A stretch of DNA of 64,000 bases from Variovorax davisae (GCF_030316845.1 NZ_JASZYS010000001.1:372001-436000); one strand, 5' to 3'. Positions 9,729-18,682 are shown, counted from the stretch's first letter. Numbers and translations: made by a program. The notes: generated by a model not told the origin, from the sequence alone.

Positions 9729-10436
9729 TCAGGCCTGGGCGGCGGGAGCGGAGGCGCTGCGGGACGGGCCGGCGAAGCGGCGTTCCAGGTGGCGGCCCAG
9801 CAGGGTGAGCGGATAGCACAGCACGAAGTACGAGATACCCAGCAGCGTGAAGATCGGGATGGCCTTATCGCCCAGGGTGTCGTTGAGCCCCATGAACTCC
9901 AGCGTCATCTCGTGCAGGCCGATGACCGAGCCGAGCGCCGTTTCCTTGATCAGCAGCACGAACTGGCTGACGATGCTGGGCAGCATGTTGCGCAGCGCCT
10001 GCGGCAGGATCACGTGCCGCATCGCCCGGCCATGCGGCAGGCCCAGCGAACGCGCGGCCTCGTACTGGCCCTTGGGCAGCGCCTCGATGCCGGCGCGGAT
10101 GGTCTGCGACAGGTAGGCGCCGTTGAACAGCGTCATCACCACCAGCACCACCAGCCACAGCGGCGCGCCCTTGACCACCAGCGGCAGCAGGAAGTAGACC
10201 CACAGCAGGTGCACGATCAGCGGCACGCTGCGCATGTAGAACACGAAGAGGCTCACCGCCTGCGCCAGCGGCCGCCAGGGGCTGATGAGTCCCAGGCACA
10301 CCGCCAGCCCCGCCGGCATCGCCAGCACCAGGCCCACGAGGGCCAGCATCAGCGTCATGGCCAGGCCGCCCAGCGGGCCGTCGGGGTAGTAGCCGATCAG
10401 CAGCTGCACCCAATAGGTTTCGAGAATCTCCCACAT
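9729..10436 (-). CDS. Polar amino acid ABC transporter, permease subunit 2
   Basis: This 235-residue inner-membrane protein has about five hydrophobic segments and the amino-acid permease signature in [39 protein letters not shown]. The EAA-type loop contacts the ATPase. The segment [23 protein letters not shown] is characteristic of the His/Glu/Gln permease family (HisM/GltK-like). Only 6 bp separate it from the other permease gene, so the two are co-translated partners that form the heterodimeric channel. Confidence 0.94.
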   Translation of the reverse strand: MWEILETYWVQLLIGYYPDGPLGGLAMTLMLALVGLVLAMPAGLAVCLGLISPWRPLAQAVSLFVFYMRSVPLIVHLLWVYFLLPLVVKGAPLWLVVLVVMTLFNGAYLSQTIRAGIEALPKGQYEAARSLGLPHGRAMRHVILPQALRNMLPSIVSQFVLLIKETALGSVIGLHEMTLEFMGLNDTLGDKAIPIFTLLGISYFVLCYPLTLLGRHLERRFAGPSRSASAPAAQA

Positions 10437-10442
10437 CGCTTC

Positions 10443-11141
10443 TTACCTCGCGGGATAACGGTGCTGATACCACTTGCCGAGCGCGGTGAGCACGATGGCG
10501 ATCAGCAGGAAGAAGACCGTGGTGAAGGCATACACGCCCACGCTCAGGAAGGAGGCGTCGTTCACCGCGCGGGTGACGAAAGCCAGCTCGCCCACGCCCA
10601 CCATCAATGCCACGGTGGTGTTCTTGGTGATGTTCATGGCCTGGCCCAGCAGCGGCGGCACGGTGGCGCGCAGCGCCTGCGGCAGGACGACCAGGCGAAA
10701 GGTGTCGAAGAAACCGAAGCCGAGCGAATTGGCTGCCTCGGCCTGCCCGTGCGGGATGCCGCGGATGCCGCTGCGGATGTCCTCGGAGATGAAGGCCGCC
10801 GAGTACAGGGTCAGCGCCGCCAGCGAGGCGTAGAAGCCCACGTCGTGCTTGTACAGCGCGCGCTTGAGCTCGTCGGGCAGCATCTCCGGCACGGCGAAGT
10901 ACCAGAACATCACGTGCGCCAGCAGCGGAATGGTCCGCACCAGCTCGACGTAGGCGGTGGCCGGCAGCCGGATCCAGCGCGAGGACGCCAGCCGGCCGAA
11001 GGCCACCACCATGCCCAGCATCAGTCCGCCTGCGATGGCCCCGGCGGTGAGGGCCAGCGTGTACCGGATGCCCTTGAGCAGCATGCTGCGGTATTCGGGC
11101 CGGAGCATGACGCCCCAGTCGATGGATGCCAAGGCGTCCAC
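10443..11141 (-). CDS. Polar amino acid ABC transporter, permease subunit 1
   Basis: The 232-residue permease is homologous to its neighbour and carries the same family hallmark (RSGIRGIPHGQAEAANSLGF, then DTFRLVVLPQALRATVPPLLGQAM). It resembles GltJ/HisQ-type subunits. Translation appears to start at a GTG (11141), with AAGGAAG about ten bases upstream; no suitable ATG lies nearer the family N-terminus. The binding protein gene lies 26 bp upstream on the same strand. Together with the second permease it forms the membrane channel of the importer. Confidence 0.93.
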   Translation of the reverse strand: MDALASIDWGVMLRPEYRSMLLKGIRYTLALTAGAIAGGLMLGMVVAFGRLASSRWIRLPATAYVELVRTIPLLAHVMFWYFAVPEMLPDELKRALYKHDVGFYASLAALTLYSAAFISEDIRSGIRGIPHGQAEAANSLGFGFFDTFRLVVLPQALRATVPPLLGQAMNITKNTTVALMVGVGELAFVTRAVNDASFLSVGVYAFTTVFFLLIAIVLTALGKWYQHRYPAR

Positions 11142-11167
11142 GGGTTCGGTCTTCCTTCAGCGCCGGA

Positions 11168-11995
11168 TCAGGGCTGCATGTAGGGCGCGAAGGTGAAGCT
11201 GCGCTTCATCTTGAGCTCGGAATCCTTGCCGAACCACTGGTCGAAGATCTGCGTGGCCTTGCCGCTTTTTTCCAGGTCGGCGAGCGTGTCGTTGACCGCC
11301 GCGACCATGCGCGGCTCGCCCTTGCGCACGCCGATGCCGATCTGCTGGGTGTCCACCGGCTGGTCGAGGATGCGCCACTTGGCCTGCTGGCCGCCGATCA
11401 GGCCGATGAGCGTGGTCTCGTCACCCACCATCGACTCCACCTTGCCCTGCTCCAGCGCCAGGTAGGCGTTGGCCGGCGAGGGGAAGACCTTCAGGTCGGC
11501 GCCGGTGATGACCTTGGGCACCTTCACTTCGTGGTTGGAGCCGCTGATGCCCGCGAGGCGCTTGTCGCCCAGGTCGGCGAAGCTCTTGATGGACGAGGAG
11601 GCCGGCACCATCACCTTCACCTGGCTGGCGAAATAGTTGTTGCTGAAGTCGACCAGCTGGGCGCGTTCCGGCGTGTGGGTCAGGTTGGCCAGCGCGATGT
11701 CGGTGCGGCCCGACTGCAGGTCGGTGACGCGGGTGGCGCCGGTGATGAAGACCAACTCGGGCTTGACGCCGATCTTGGCGGCGACGGCCTCGCAGATGTC
11801 GACGTCGTAGCCGACGAACTTGCGCGTCTTGGGGTCCTGCACGAAGGAGAAGGGCTTGTACTGCGAACCGACGCCGCACTTGAGCGAACCGGCCGCCTTG
11901 ATGCTGTCGAGCTGGTCCGCGAGCGCGGCGCTGCCTGCGAAGCCGAGCAGCGCGGCGGCCGCGCCCATGGAGATCGCGTGGATCAATGTTTTCAT
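11168..11995 (-). CDS. Family 3 extracellular solute-binding protein (amino-acid ABC importer)
   Basis: The 275-residue periplasmic receptor has a classical signal peptide (MKTLIHAISMGAAAALLGFA, then GSAALA) and mature start DQLDSIKAAGSLKCGV. Binding-domain motifs include GYDVDICEAVAAKIGVKPELVF, the TNRxELV-like TRVTDLQSGRTDIALANLTHTPERAQLVDFSNNY, and GISGSNHEVKVPKV. These place it with receptors for polar amino acids. The exact ligand is unknown. A lyase of the cystathionine family just upstream suggests a sulfur-containing or similarly substituted amino acid, which is an inference from context. Confidence 0.93.
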   Translation of the reverse strand: MKTLIHAISMGAAAALLGFAGSAALADQLDSIKAAGSLKCGVGSQYKPFSFVQDPKTRKFVGYDVDICEAVAAKIGVKPELVFITGATRVTDLQSGRTDIALANLTHTPERAQLVDFSNNYFASQVKVMVPASSSIKSFADLGDKRLAGISGSNHEVKVPKVITGADLKVFPSPANAYLALEQGKVESMVGDETTLIGLIGGQQAKWRILDQPVDTQQIGIGVRKGEPRMVAAVNDTLADLEKSGKATQIFDQWFGKDSELKMKRSFTFAPYMQP

Positions 11996-12049
11996 CTGTT
12001 GTCTCGAGAGTTGTTGTTGAAGAAATCGTGCGTGCGCGCTGTCGGTGCG

Positions 12050-13237
12050 TCAGCCGGGGTGGTCTGACAGGCGCCGCAGGCCGGCGGCGAGGTCAGCGAT
12101 CAGGTCTTCGGGATGCTCCAGCCCCACGTGGATCCGCAGGCCCACGTCGTCCGCGGCGATCGGGCCGCTCAAGCGATGGCTGCCCGGCTTGACCGGGATC
12201 ACCAGGCTCTCGAAGCCGCCCCAGCTGAAGCCCATCTTGAACAGCTGCATGCCGTCGAGCATGGCGATCACGGCGGCCTCGGGGGCGGGCCGCAGCACGA
12301 CGCCGAACAGGCCGCTGGCACCATGGAAGTCGCGCTTCCAGAGCGCGTGGCCCGGCGCGCCCGGCAGTGCGGGATACAGCACCTCGCGCACCTGGGGCTG
12401 CTCGCGCAGCCATCGGGCCACTTGCAGTGCGCTCTCCTGGTGCTGCCGCAGCCGCACGGCCAGGGTGCGCAGGCCGCGCAGGCCCAGGAAGGCGTCGTCG
12501 GGGGAGACCGTCAGGCCCAGCGCGCCGTGGAATGCGCGCACGTCCAGGTAGAGCTCGCGCGTGCGTGCCACGATCACGCCCAGCAGCGCGTCCGAATGGC
12601 CCACCACGTACTTGGTCAGCGAATGGATGGACAGGTCCACCCCGTGCTGCAGCGCCGGGAAGAGCAGGGCGGTGCCCCAGGTGTTGTCCATCAGCACGCG
12701 GGCACCGGCCGCATGGGCCGCTGCGCAGATGGCGGGGATGTCCTGCACCTCGAAGGTGCCGGAGCCGGGCGATTCGGTGTAGACGACCGTGGTGTTCGGC
12801 TGGATCAGTTCGGCGATGCCGGCGCCGACCAGCGGCGGGTAGTACGTGGTGGCTACGTTCATCTTCTTGAGCACCGTCGCGCAGAAGTTGCGCACCGGCG
12901 GATAGACGCTGTCCACCATCAGGATGTGGTCGCCGGGCTTCACGCTGGCCAGCAGGGCGGTGGTGACGGCCGACAGGCCCGATGGCGTGAGCATCGCGTT
13001 GGCGCCGCCTTCGAGCTGCGCCAGCGCCGATTCCAGCGCGCGGCCCGTGGGCGTCCCCCAGCGGCCGTAGGCGCGGTGCCCGCTGCTGTTCTTGAGCTGC
13101 TCCACCTTGTCGAACAGCACCGTCGAGCCGCGGTAGGGCGGAATGTTCACCAGGCCGTTGGACAGCTTGGCATCGCGGCCCACGTGGGTCACTCGGGTCT
13201 CGGGATGCAGAAGGGTGGCTGCGGAAGCTTCGCTCAT
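12050..13237 (-). CDS. PLP-dependent cystathionine beta-lyase-like enzyme
   Basis: The protein has about 395 residues from the chosen ATG at 13237; an in-frame ATG at 13276 would add 13 residues that do not look family-like. It belongs to the Cys/Met-metabolism PLP enzymes. The cofactor Lys lies in SIHSLTKYVVGHSDALLG, with the phosphate-binding LTPSGLSAVTTALLA and the aspartate segment VLMDNTWGTALLFPAL. YTESPGSGTFEVQDIPAI fits beta-lyases. Such enzymes cleave the C-S bond of cystathionine or S-substituted cysteines to give a thiol, ammonia and pyruvate. As first gene of a transporter operon it is more likely catabolic than part of methionine synthesis; that is inferred. Confidence 0.87.
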   Translation of the reverse strand: MSEASAATLLHPETRVTHVGRDAKLSNGLVNIPPYRGSTVLFDKVEQLKNSSGHRAYGRWGTPTGRALESALAQLEGGANAMLTPSGLSAVTTALLASVKPGDHILMVDSVYPPVRNFCATVLKKMNVATTYYPPLVGAGIAELIQPNTTVVYTESPGSGTFEVQDIPAICAAAHAAGARVLMDNTWGTALLFPALQHGVDLSIHSLTKYVVGHSDALLGVIVARTRELYLDVRAFHGALGLTVSPDDAFLGLRGLRTLAVRLRQHQESALQVARWLREQPQVREVLYPALPGAPGHALWKRDFHGASGLFGVVLRPAPEAAVIAMLDGMQLFKMGFSWGGFESLVIPVKPGSHRLSGPIAADDVGLRIHVGLEHPEDLIADLAAGLRRLSDHPG

Positions 13238-13343
13238 CAATCGCTTTCTCGTGAGGGGGCAGCCGGGGAGCTGCATCGCTGGGGACGCCGTGCATCGGGA
13301 GGGGATGCGACAGCGGCCTGGCAGCGCGACTCGGGGCAGTATA

Positions 13344-13402
13344 TTGATGCATCGAACGAGCGCAACAGCGAAAAATTCAAATCATTATTTCTTTGATGCA
13401 AC
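13344..13402. promoter_or_regulatory. Possible LysR operator region between the lyase operon and its divergent regulator
   Basis: In the 173-bp divergent gap, TTGATGCATC (13344-13353, with a self-complementary GATGCATC core) is repeated 9 of 10 as TTGATGCAAC (13393-13402) just before the regulator start. The surrounding sequence is strikingly A/T-rich for this genome. Two similar half-palindromes 49 bp apart are what a LysR tetramer usually contacts. No binding evidence exists, so this is a pattern-based suggestion. Confidence 0.4.
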
Positions 13403-13410
13403 AATAATAG

Positions 13411-14346
13411 ATGATGGATACGGACAGCCTGGCCTTGATCTCGGTGTTTGTGCGGGTGGCGCGCTGCATGAGCTTTTCCGGCGCGGCGGCCGAGCTGCAC
13501 ATCTCCACCGGCACCGTGAGCCGGCAGATCGCCCGGCTGGAAAAGAAGATGGGCGTGCAACTGCTGGAGCGCAGCACCCGCCGGGTGGCGCTGACCGAGA
13601 TCGGCAAGACCTTCTACGACTCGACCAGCCACATCCTGCTGCTGGCGGAGGAGTCGATGTCGCGCGTGCAGGATCTGCAGGTCGAGCCTCGCGGCACGCT
13701 GCGCCTGACGGCACCGATGCTGTTCAGCATCAAGCACCTGGGGCCGCTGATCTCGCGCTTTACCGAGCGCTACCCGCATGTCGAGGTGCAGCTCAAGATA
13801 TCCGACCAGCTCGAAAGCCTGTCCGGGGGCGACTTCGACATCGCGGTGCGCATCACCAATCACCTGGACGACGGCGTGATCGCCAAGCGCCTGACCAGCG
13901 TCCACTGGGCGGTGTGCGCCAGCCCCGGCTACCTGGCCCAGCACGGCACGCCGACCACCCCCGCCGAACTGGCGGAGCACCAGTGCTACCACTACCCGAG
14001 CGTCATCAAGCACGGCCGCTGGAGCTTCACGCGGGGCGAGTCCCAGCACAACGTGCCGACCCATGCGCGCTTTCACGTCAACAGCAGCCAGATCATCGCC
14101 GACCACGCCCTGGCCGGCCTGGGCATTGCCTTGCTGCCGACCTACCTGGTCGGCGAGCACCTGCAGTCCGGCCGGCTCGTCCCGCTGCTCGCGGGCTACC
14201 ATCCCACCGTCGACAGCGCGCTGTATGCCTTGTACCTGCCCAACCGCTACATGACGGCCAAGGTGCACTGCTTCCTGGAAATGCTCCAGGCGGCCTTCAG
14301 CGACCCGCCGTACTGGGATGCGCCGTTCCAGAAGAGCAGGGCTTAG
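13411..14346 (+). CDS. LysR-family transcriptional regulator of the adjacent transport/lyase operon
   Basis: The 311-residue protein has an N-terminal winged helix-turn-helix (LALISVFVRVARCMSFSGAA, then LHISTGTVSRQIARLEKKMG and LLERSTRRVALTEIG). The substrate-binding domain that follows has the CrgA/AaeR-like features LRLTAPMLFSIKHLGPLI and GLGIALLPTYLVGEHL. It is transcribed away from the PLP-lyase/ABC operon, the standard arrangement for a LysR protein controlling its neighbour in response to a pathway compound. The start is one of two adjacent ATGs (13411 or 13414). Confidence 0.92.
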   Translation: MMDTDSLALISVFVRVARCMSFSGAAAELHISTGTVSRQIARLEKKMGVQLLERSTRRVALTEIGKTFYDSTSHILLLAEESMSRVQDLQVEPRGTLRLTAPMLFSIKHLGPLISRFTERYPHVEVQLKISDQLESLSGGDFDIAVRITNHLDDGVIAKRLTSVHWAVCASPGYLAQHGTPTTPAELAEHQCYHYPSVIKHGRWSFTRGESQHNVPTHARFHVNSSQIIADHALAGLGIALLPTYLVGEHLQSGRLVPLLAGYHPTVDSALYALYLPNRYMTAKVHCFLEMLQAAFSDPPYWDAPFQKSRA

Positions 14347-14432
14347 AGGGACACGTCCTTGGGTTCGTTGTTCAGCACGCAGGCGAAGCGGCCCGAAGGC
14401 TCGGCGGGGACAGTCACATCAGGAGAACTCGG

Positions 14433-14840
14433 ATGAAAGTGGACGGCCAATGCCATTGCGGCGCGATTGCATTCGAAGCGGAAGTTCAGGAAGGAAGCAT
14501 GACAGTCTGCCACTGCACTGACTGTCAAACTCACTCGGGTTCCGCCTTTCGCGCCAACATCTCCGCACCCGCGGCCGGCTTCCGTCTGGTGAAGGGCGCT
14601 CCTCGCACCTATGTCAAGACCGCTGCCAGTGGTGCAAGGAGGGTTCTCGCATTCTGCGAAAACTGCGGCACCCCGCTGTATGCATGCGCAGTCGAAGCGC
14701 CGACAGCCTATTCGTTGCGAATCGGGACGCTCAAACAGCGGCATGAATTGGGCACGCCGAAGAGGCAGATATGGGTGCAACGACGCCTTCCGTGGGTGAC
14801 GCTTGCGGAAAGCGCAGAGACTTTCCTTGGCCAGCCGTGA
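14433..14840 (+). CDS. GFA-domain protein (CENP-V/GFA zinc-binding family)
   Basis: This 135-residue protein has the cysteine spacing of the GFA fold: CHCG at residues 7-10, CHCTDC at 26-31 and CENCGTPLY near 75-83. These sites bind zinc. The family name comes from a protein first described as glutathione-dependent formaldehyde-activating enzyme, but most members have no proven reaction. The true start is 14433, with AGGAG 8 bases upstream; the frame runs open far upstream over the LysR gene without meaning. It stands alone. Confidence 0.87.
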   Translation: MKVDGQCHCGAIAFEAEVQEGSMTVCHCTDCQTHSGSAFRANISAPAAGFRLVKGAPRTYVKTAASGARRVLAFCENCGTPLYACAVEAPTAYSLRIGTLKQRHELGTPKRQIWVQRRLPWVTLAESAETFLGQP

Positions 14841-14914
14841 TGGGAGGCGTCATGGCATTCGACGGATGGCGGTCGCTCCGTGCGTTTGGCAGATGACGGG
14901 CCTGAAGGTGAACG

Positions 14915-15298
14915 CTATGCCGCCGGAAGCGCGGGGCGGTTCTTGCGGTACGAGTTCTTGACGGCAATCTTTCCTTCCCGGAAAGTGAACACGTCGCATC
15001 CGTGGACCTCGACGCGCGAGCCGTCGGCCCGCGTCCCGGCGAATGTCCATTCGGACACCCCACGGTCGCCGCAAACGAAGTGACGAGGGTCCAGCCACCG
15101 CGCGTCGGGAAATGTCTTCCAAACGTCGGAAAATGCGGCCCGGACAGCCTCTGTGCCGATGTGCGAGGTTCCGCAGATGTCGGGGCCGGCGGACGCTTCA
15201 AACACACAGTCGTCCGTCATGAAGCTCATGAGGGCTTCGGCATCGTGGCTGTTCCAGGCATCGGCGAAGGCCTGCAGGGTTGCAACGCTGACATTCAT
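14915..15298 (-). CDS. SnoaL-like / NTF2-like domain protein
   Basis: The 127-residue protein shows the short cone-shaped alpha+beta barrel pattern of the nuclear transport factor 2-like superfamily: helix LQAFADAWNSHDAEALMSFM, strand TDDCVFEAS, helix GTEAVRAAFSDVWKTFPDARW, then strands GVSEWTFAGTRADGSRVEVHG and DVFTFREGKIAVKNSYR. Members are polyketide cyclase-like enzymes, isomerases or ligand binders. There are no neighbours in the same direction, so no pathway can be assigned. The ribosome site GGAGGTGAAAC lies directly before the ATG. Confidence 0.82.
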   Translation of the reverse strand: MNVSVATLQAFADAWNSHDAEALMSFMTDDCVFEASAGPDICGTSHIGTEAVRAAFSDVWKTFPDARWLDPRHFVCGDRGVSEWTFAGTRADGSRVEVHGCDVFTFREGKIAVKNSYRKNRPALPAA

Positions 15299-15534
15299 GT
15301 TTCACCTCCAGTTTGGCGTGACTTGCGAATTGTTGCTCAGGTTAGCCGACTCCCTGCGCCCATCGCATGCGGCAGCGGCGGCGTCGCCGGAAGCTCCCGC
15401 ACGCGATCCCGATGCAAGACTTCGACAAATTTATCGCCCCTGCGGTGGCTGGCGCATTGCGCTTCGGTCGTACTGAGCTGCGGGTTGCAGAGCTGCACGC
15501 GGCGGGCAGAATGCGGCAAGAAACCGGACCTCCG

Positions 15535-15843
15535 ATGTTGACCTCCAATCGCAGCTGGCACCTTTTCGCAGCGCTCGTACTTCTCCACGCGGCAGGCGTG
15601 CTGTTTGCACCAGCTCCGTTGGCGCCACTCGTCGCGGCTTCGGTGTACTTGCCGCTCATGCCGCTGCAGCAAATGGGCGTCCCTGTCTTCGGCTCTGGCG
15701 AATCGGGAGGCTGGGCAGCTCCGTCGGTGCTTGGATGGGCAGCGGTCGTCGCCGTGTGGGCCGTCACCTGGTGGGCCGTCGCCCAGCTCGGCTTCGGACT
15801 GTGGCGCCGCGTCGGCAGTTCCAGGTCAGGCGAAGGAGTCTAG
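15535..15843 (+). CDS. Small membrane protein of unknown function
   Basis: The 102-residue protein has two or three hydrophobic stretches: SWHLFAALVLLHAAGVLF at 7-24, APLVAASVYLPLMPLQQMGV at 30-49, and LGWAAVVAVWAVTWWAVAQL at 66-85. It ends in a basic tail (LWRRVGSSRSG). No enzymatic motif is visible. The start at 15535 is chosen because it opens directly on the first membrane segment; an upstream in-frame ATG at 15511 would add eight polar residues. The 236 bp before it show no other gene. Confidence 0.6.
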   Translation: MLTSNRSWHLFAALVLLHAAGVLFAPAPLAPLVAASVYLPLMPLQQMGVPVFGSGESGGWAAPSVLGWAAVVAVWAVTWWAVAQLGFGLWRRVGSSRSGEGV

Positions 15844-16058
15844 GTCGAATGCGCCACGACCGGAACGGTCACCGGCGCCTCGGAATGCGCGGGATGCCGG
15901 ACGTTCGCGGTGCGCGCGAGGCGGCTTGGCTTGAAGGCTGCGAGGCCATTGCAACAGGGGGTGTCGTCCTGCATTGACTCCGCGATTCGGCTTGCATCGG
16001 CAGGCCCAGGCTTCGTGGCACCTTTCGACCACCAGGTTCCATCGAGCCGGAGGGCCCA

Positions 16059-16394
16059 ATGACTGAGCAACAGAATCTCTTGACACCGGGCGCAGCGGAA
16101 GGCGTCGAGAAATCCCCTGCGGACTTGGGCCGTGCGGGCGGCTTCGCCAACCTCGAAGACAAGGGCGGATGGCTGACCTTCCGCGTGACGCGGGCGGGTG
16201 GTTCGATCCCGGTGCGCGCCACGCGAGAGGCGATGGAAGACCACTTTGGAGCAGGGCCGGGCGAGAAAGGTCTGGCCGAGGCCTACCTTCAACACAGCGA
16301 GGCCATCAACGCGAAGGTGTTGGAGCTCGCTCCAGCGGGCGACGTGTACTCCACGGAGAACCCCTTGAAGCTCGGCACTGGAGATTTCGAATAG
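16059..16394 (+). CDS. Small conserved-looking protein, possibly DUF1488-like
   Basis: The 111-residue soluble protein has a core that reads as two beta strands (GGWLTFRVTRAGGSIPVRATR) followed by EAMEDHFGAG and a helix with YLQHSEAINAKVLELA. This resembles the DUF1488 layout, in which a short beta pair precedes an S/R-x-E-A-L-x-x-x-F-G motif and a helix. The match is judged by eye and is weak. A GGAGGGCCC ribosome site sits just before the ATG. Function unknown. The 215 bp upstream contain nothing recognisable. Confidence 0.6.
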   Translation: MTEQQNLLTPGAAEGVEKSPADLGRAGGFANLEDKGGWLTFRVTRAGGSIPVRATREAMEDHFGAGPGEKGLAEAYLQHSEAINAKVLELAPAGDVYSTENPLKLGTGDFE

Positions 16395-16445
16395 GAATCC
16401 CGTCACCGCTCGAACGACCGCCGGATCTCGAGCGCATGTTCAGTT

Positions 16446-17201
16446 TCATATGCGCTGGGTGGCTGTGAAAGACACCTCGCGCAATCGCTGGTGGGCGGCG
16501 CCATCCATCGCGATGGGCTGCTGGTTCTTCGCATGCAGATAGTGTTGGGTGAATACCGCCAGGTAGGCTTCCAGCATTTGCTCGGCAGCGCGTTCGCCCG
16601 CCAGGTTCATGCACAAGGCGGCCACTTCGCTGGTGCAGAAGTGGTCGTTGCGGCCCGAGTTGCGCAGTTTGTATTGCGATGTCTGGTCGGGCTCCAGGCT
16701 CAGCACCGGCAGCCGGTCCAGGTAAGGGCTTCTTCGGAACATCTTGCGAGCCTCGGACCAGGTCCCGTCCAGGAGGATGAAGAGCGGGCGCTTCTTCCGG
16801 GCCTCATCCCGGAGGCTGGCGGGCGGTTGAACGGTGCGCACGACCCGCTCGGGCGCTGCATAGCGGCCGGGAAACACCACATAGGGATGCCATTGCGGGT
16901 CGCGCAACAGGGCCAGAAGGGCCGGGTCGGTTTCGGTGCGCTTCCAGCCGAAGGCAAAGGTATCTCGCACCACATCGGCGACCAGCCAGCCCGTGTTGCT
17001 TGGCTTGAGCGGCTCGATGTCCGCCATCAGCAGGCACACCCCAGCCGAAGTCGTCAGCGAAGGGCGCAAGGCACACATGCAGTGGCTGGGTACCAGCCGG
17101 CAGTCCGCGCAGCGCTCGCGCTTGAAACCACCACGGGCGAGAAAGGGTTTGGCGCTGCGCGCCAGGCGCGCGGCGCGCAGGTGGGAGACGGCGTGTGGCA
17201 T
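16446..17201 (-). CDS. DTW-domain tRNA-uridine aminocarboxypropyltransferase-like protein
   Basis: The 251-residue protein has the N-terminal Cys cluster CADCRLVPSHCMC at residues 31-43, which is zinc-binding in the family. The SAM-binding DxTW motif follows in LFILLDGTWSEARKMFRRSPYL at about 140-161, and the partner segment RLPVLSLEPDQTSQYKLR comes next. DTW proteins of this type transfer the aminocarboxypropyl group of S-adenosylmethionine to a uridine in tRNA (acp3U). The start at 17201 is fixed by the family N-terminus. The frame continues open upstream over a pseudogene, but that is not coding for this protein. Confidence 0.85.
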   Translation of the reverse strand: MPHAVSHLRAARLARSAKPFLARGGFKRERCADCRLVPSHCMCALRPSLTTSAGVCLLMADIEPLKPSNTGWLVADVVRDTFAFGWKRTETDPALLALLRDPQWHPYVVFPGRYAAPERVVRTVQPPASLRDEARKKRPLFILLDGTWSEARKMFRRSPYLDRLPVLSLEPDQTSQYKLRNSGRNDHFCTSEVAALCMNLAGERAAEQMLEAYLAVFTQHYLHAKNQQPIAMDGAAHQRLREVSFTATQRI

Positions 17202-17250
17202 GCGGAGATTCTCTTCGGGATCGTCGTGCGCGCGAGCGATCCGCCCGCCC

Positions 17251-17530
17251 TCAGCCGAGTGGCTCGGCCAGCCCGACGATGATGCCCTCGGGTCCACGAA
17301 CACAGGCGAGGTCCGAACCCGACCGCGTCCGGCGTGTGGAATGTGTCCAGTTCGATTCGCTGCCCATCGGGCGTGCGCAGCATTGCGAGGGTGGCTCGGA
17401 CGTCGCCAAGCCCTATGAGGCTCCCGATGGAAGGCCCTTCGACCGTGGTCTGGCCATCGAATTCGAGGCCCAACTCGACCACGCGGAACAATGCGGCTTC
17501 GTCGCCGGGCCTGAATCGTCGAATCTCCAT
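17251..17530 (-). pseudogene. Composite remnant: GNAT start fused to a broken VOC/glyoxalase-like gene
   Basis: The first residues (MEIRRFRPGDEAALFRVV) are a typical start of a GNAT acetyltransferase. They then switch abruptly to a VOC-family middle segment (ELGLEFDGQTTVEGPSIGSL, then RATLAMLRTPDGQRIELDTF). About 40-50 residues that VOC proteins carry next are missing. The C-terminal VOC end CVRGPEGIIVGLAEPLG followed by a stop (17251-17253) is only readable in another frame. The region is thus the product of at least one fusion or deletion and one frameshift, and no functional product is expected. The call rests on reading the two frames by eye. Confidence 0.7.
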
Positions 17531-17587
17531 GAGACCCGAAGATGCGACATCTTGCTCGCCGCCGGCGGCGTTGGCCTTCTCCGCGCC

Positions 17588-17827
17588 TCAAAAAGAGGGG
17601 ACCGCCGGCGTCTCGTCGCGCTGCTGCGCCAGCGCCGCCTGAACCTGCGCGAAGCGCTCGCCGAAGTAGGCGTTGGAGGCCTCGGACAGTTCGGCCGCCG
17701 GGTTGGCCTGGCCGATTCCGGCCAGCGTGGGTGCGAGGTGTTGTGCGGCGTGTTCGTCGCAGGCGACCAACGTCAGCATGGTGCAGAGGGCGCCGGCGCA
17801 CAGCGGGCGCTGAAAGATGCGAAGCAT
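17588..17827 (-). CDS. Small putative lipoprotein
   Basis: The 79-residue protein has a signal peptide ending in a lipobox (TMLTLVAC, Cys23), so the mature part would be lipid-anchored. The mature chain DEHAAQHLAPTLAGIGQANP, then AAELSEASNAYFGERFAQVQAALAQQ, is short and helical. The start at 17827 is chosen because it gives a proper signal peptide and has GGGAGA a few bases upstream. There is no recognised domain. It sits between the pseudogene and the PaiB gene, 177 bp from the latter. Confidence 0.6.
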   Translation of the reverse strand: MLRIFQRPLCAGALCTMLTLVACDEHAAQHLAPTLAGIGQANPAAELSEASNAYFGERFAQVQAALAQQRDETPAVPSF

Positions 17828-18004
17828 GGAAATCTCCCGAAACCGGCCCACGGCGGGCTCGGCATGCGTCGATGTTGGTCGCGGCTGTGCTCTGGAGCAA
17901 GGCGGCAAATGGCCAAGGCACCCCTGGCCTAGGCCGGCCGGCTGTAGGGACTACGACTGCATAGGCCGTTGGGCGATCTCGTGCCAGGCGCCGCAGCGCC
18001 CGAC

Positions 18005-18625
18005 TCAGGGCACGATCAGCGCCGCCAGGTCGCGGGCCGTGCCGGACGCTTCGCGTTCGAGATGCTGGATCACGCTTCGGCGATCGGCCTCGGTGCGCTG
18101 TTGCGACAGGAAGAGCTTGCCGCTCAGCGCCAGGATGTCGATCTCGAAGCCGACCAATGCCTGCGCCGCGTCCGCTGCGAACGGCGCGGAGGTGTCCGCC
18201 ATCGACCAGGGCTGCTCGCGATGCGCTTCCTGCCGCTCCATGAGCGAGGTCAGGTGCGCCAGCACCCATGCCGCGTCATCGATGAAGCGCAAGCGGCCGC
18301 GGGCCTGAACCGCAACGTAGTTCCAACTGGGCGCCAGCCGGCCGCTGCGCTGTCCGTTCACATACCAGCGGGGGGAGATATAGGCATTCGGCCCCTGGAA
18401 GACGGCCAGCGCGCTGTCGTCGGGGGCGTCTGCATACAGCGGGTGATGGCGTGCCACATGGCCTCGCAACAGGCCGCAGGTGCCGGCTTCGATCAGTTCC
18501 AGGGGCAGCAGATTGGCATCCAGCCCGTGGGATGTCTGGGTCGTCAGCGTGGCCAGCGGGTAGGCGCGGATCAGGCCGTGAAGTGCACGGATGTCGGTTT
18601 CGGCGAAGAGGGGCTGGATGTGCAT
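18005..18625 (-). CDS. PaiB-type FMN-binding negative transcriptional regulator family protein
   Basis: This 206-residue split-barrel flavin-binding-fold protein opens with PLFAETDIRALHGLIRAYPL and LATLTTQTSHGLDANLLPLEL, continues with GHVARHHPLYAD and LAVFQGPNAYISPRWYVN, and ends with an EIDILALSGKLFLSQQR-type segment. These are hallmarks of the PaiB/FMN-binding family, first described as a repressor of sporulation and protease genes in Bacillus. In proteobacteria the role is unclear. The neighbouring AraC-type gene reads in the same direction 57 bp upstream and may be linked. Full length. Confidence 0.87.
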   Translation of the reverse strand: MHIQPLFAETDIRALHGLIRAYPLATLTTQTSHGLDANLLPLELIEAGTCGLLRGHVARHHPLYADAPDDSALAVFQGPNAYISPRWYVNGQRSGRLAPSWNYVAVQARGRLRFIDDAAWVLAHLTSLMERQEAHREQPWSMADTSAPFAADAAQALVGFEIDILALSGKLFLSQQRTEADRRSVIQHLEREASGTARDLAALIVP

Positions 18626-18682
18626 GGAGGCTCCGTCAAGTCTCGCGCAGTGTCGGCGGATCGCGCCTCGGGGTCTTGAACG

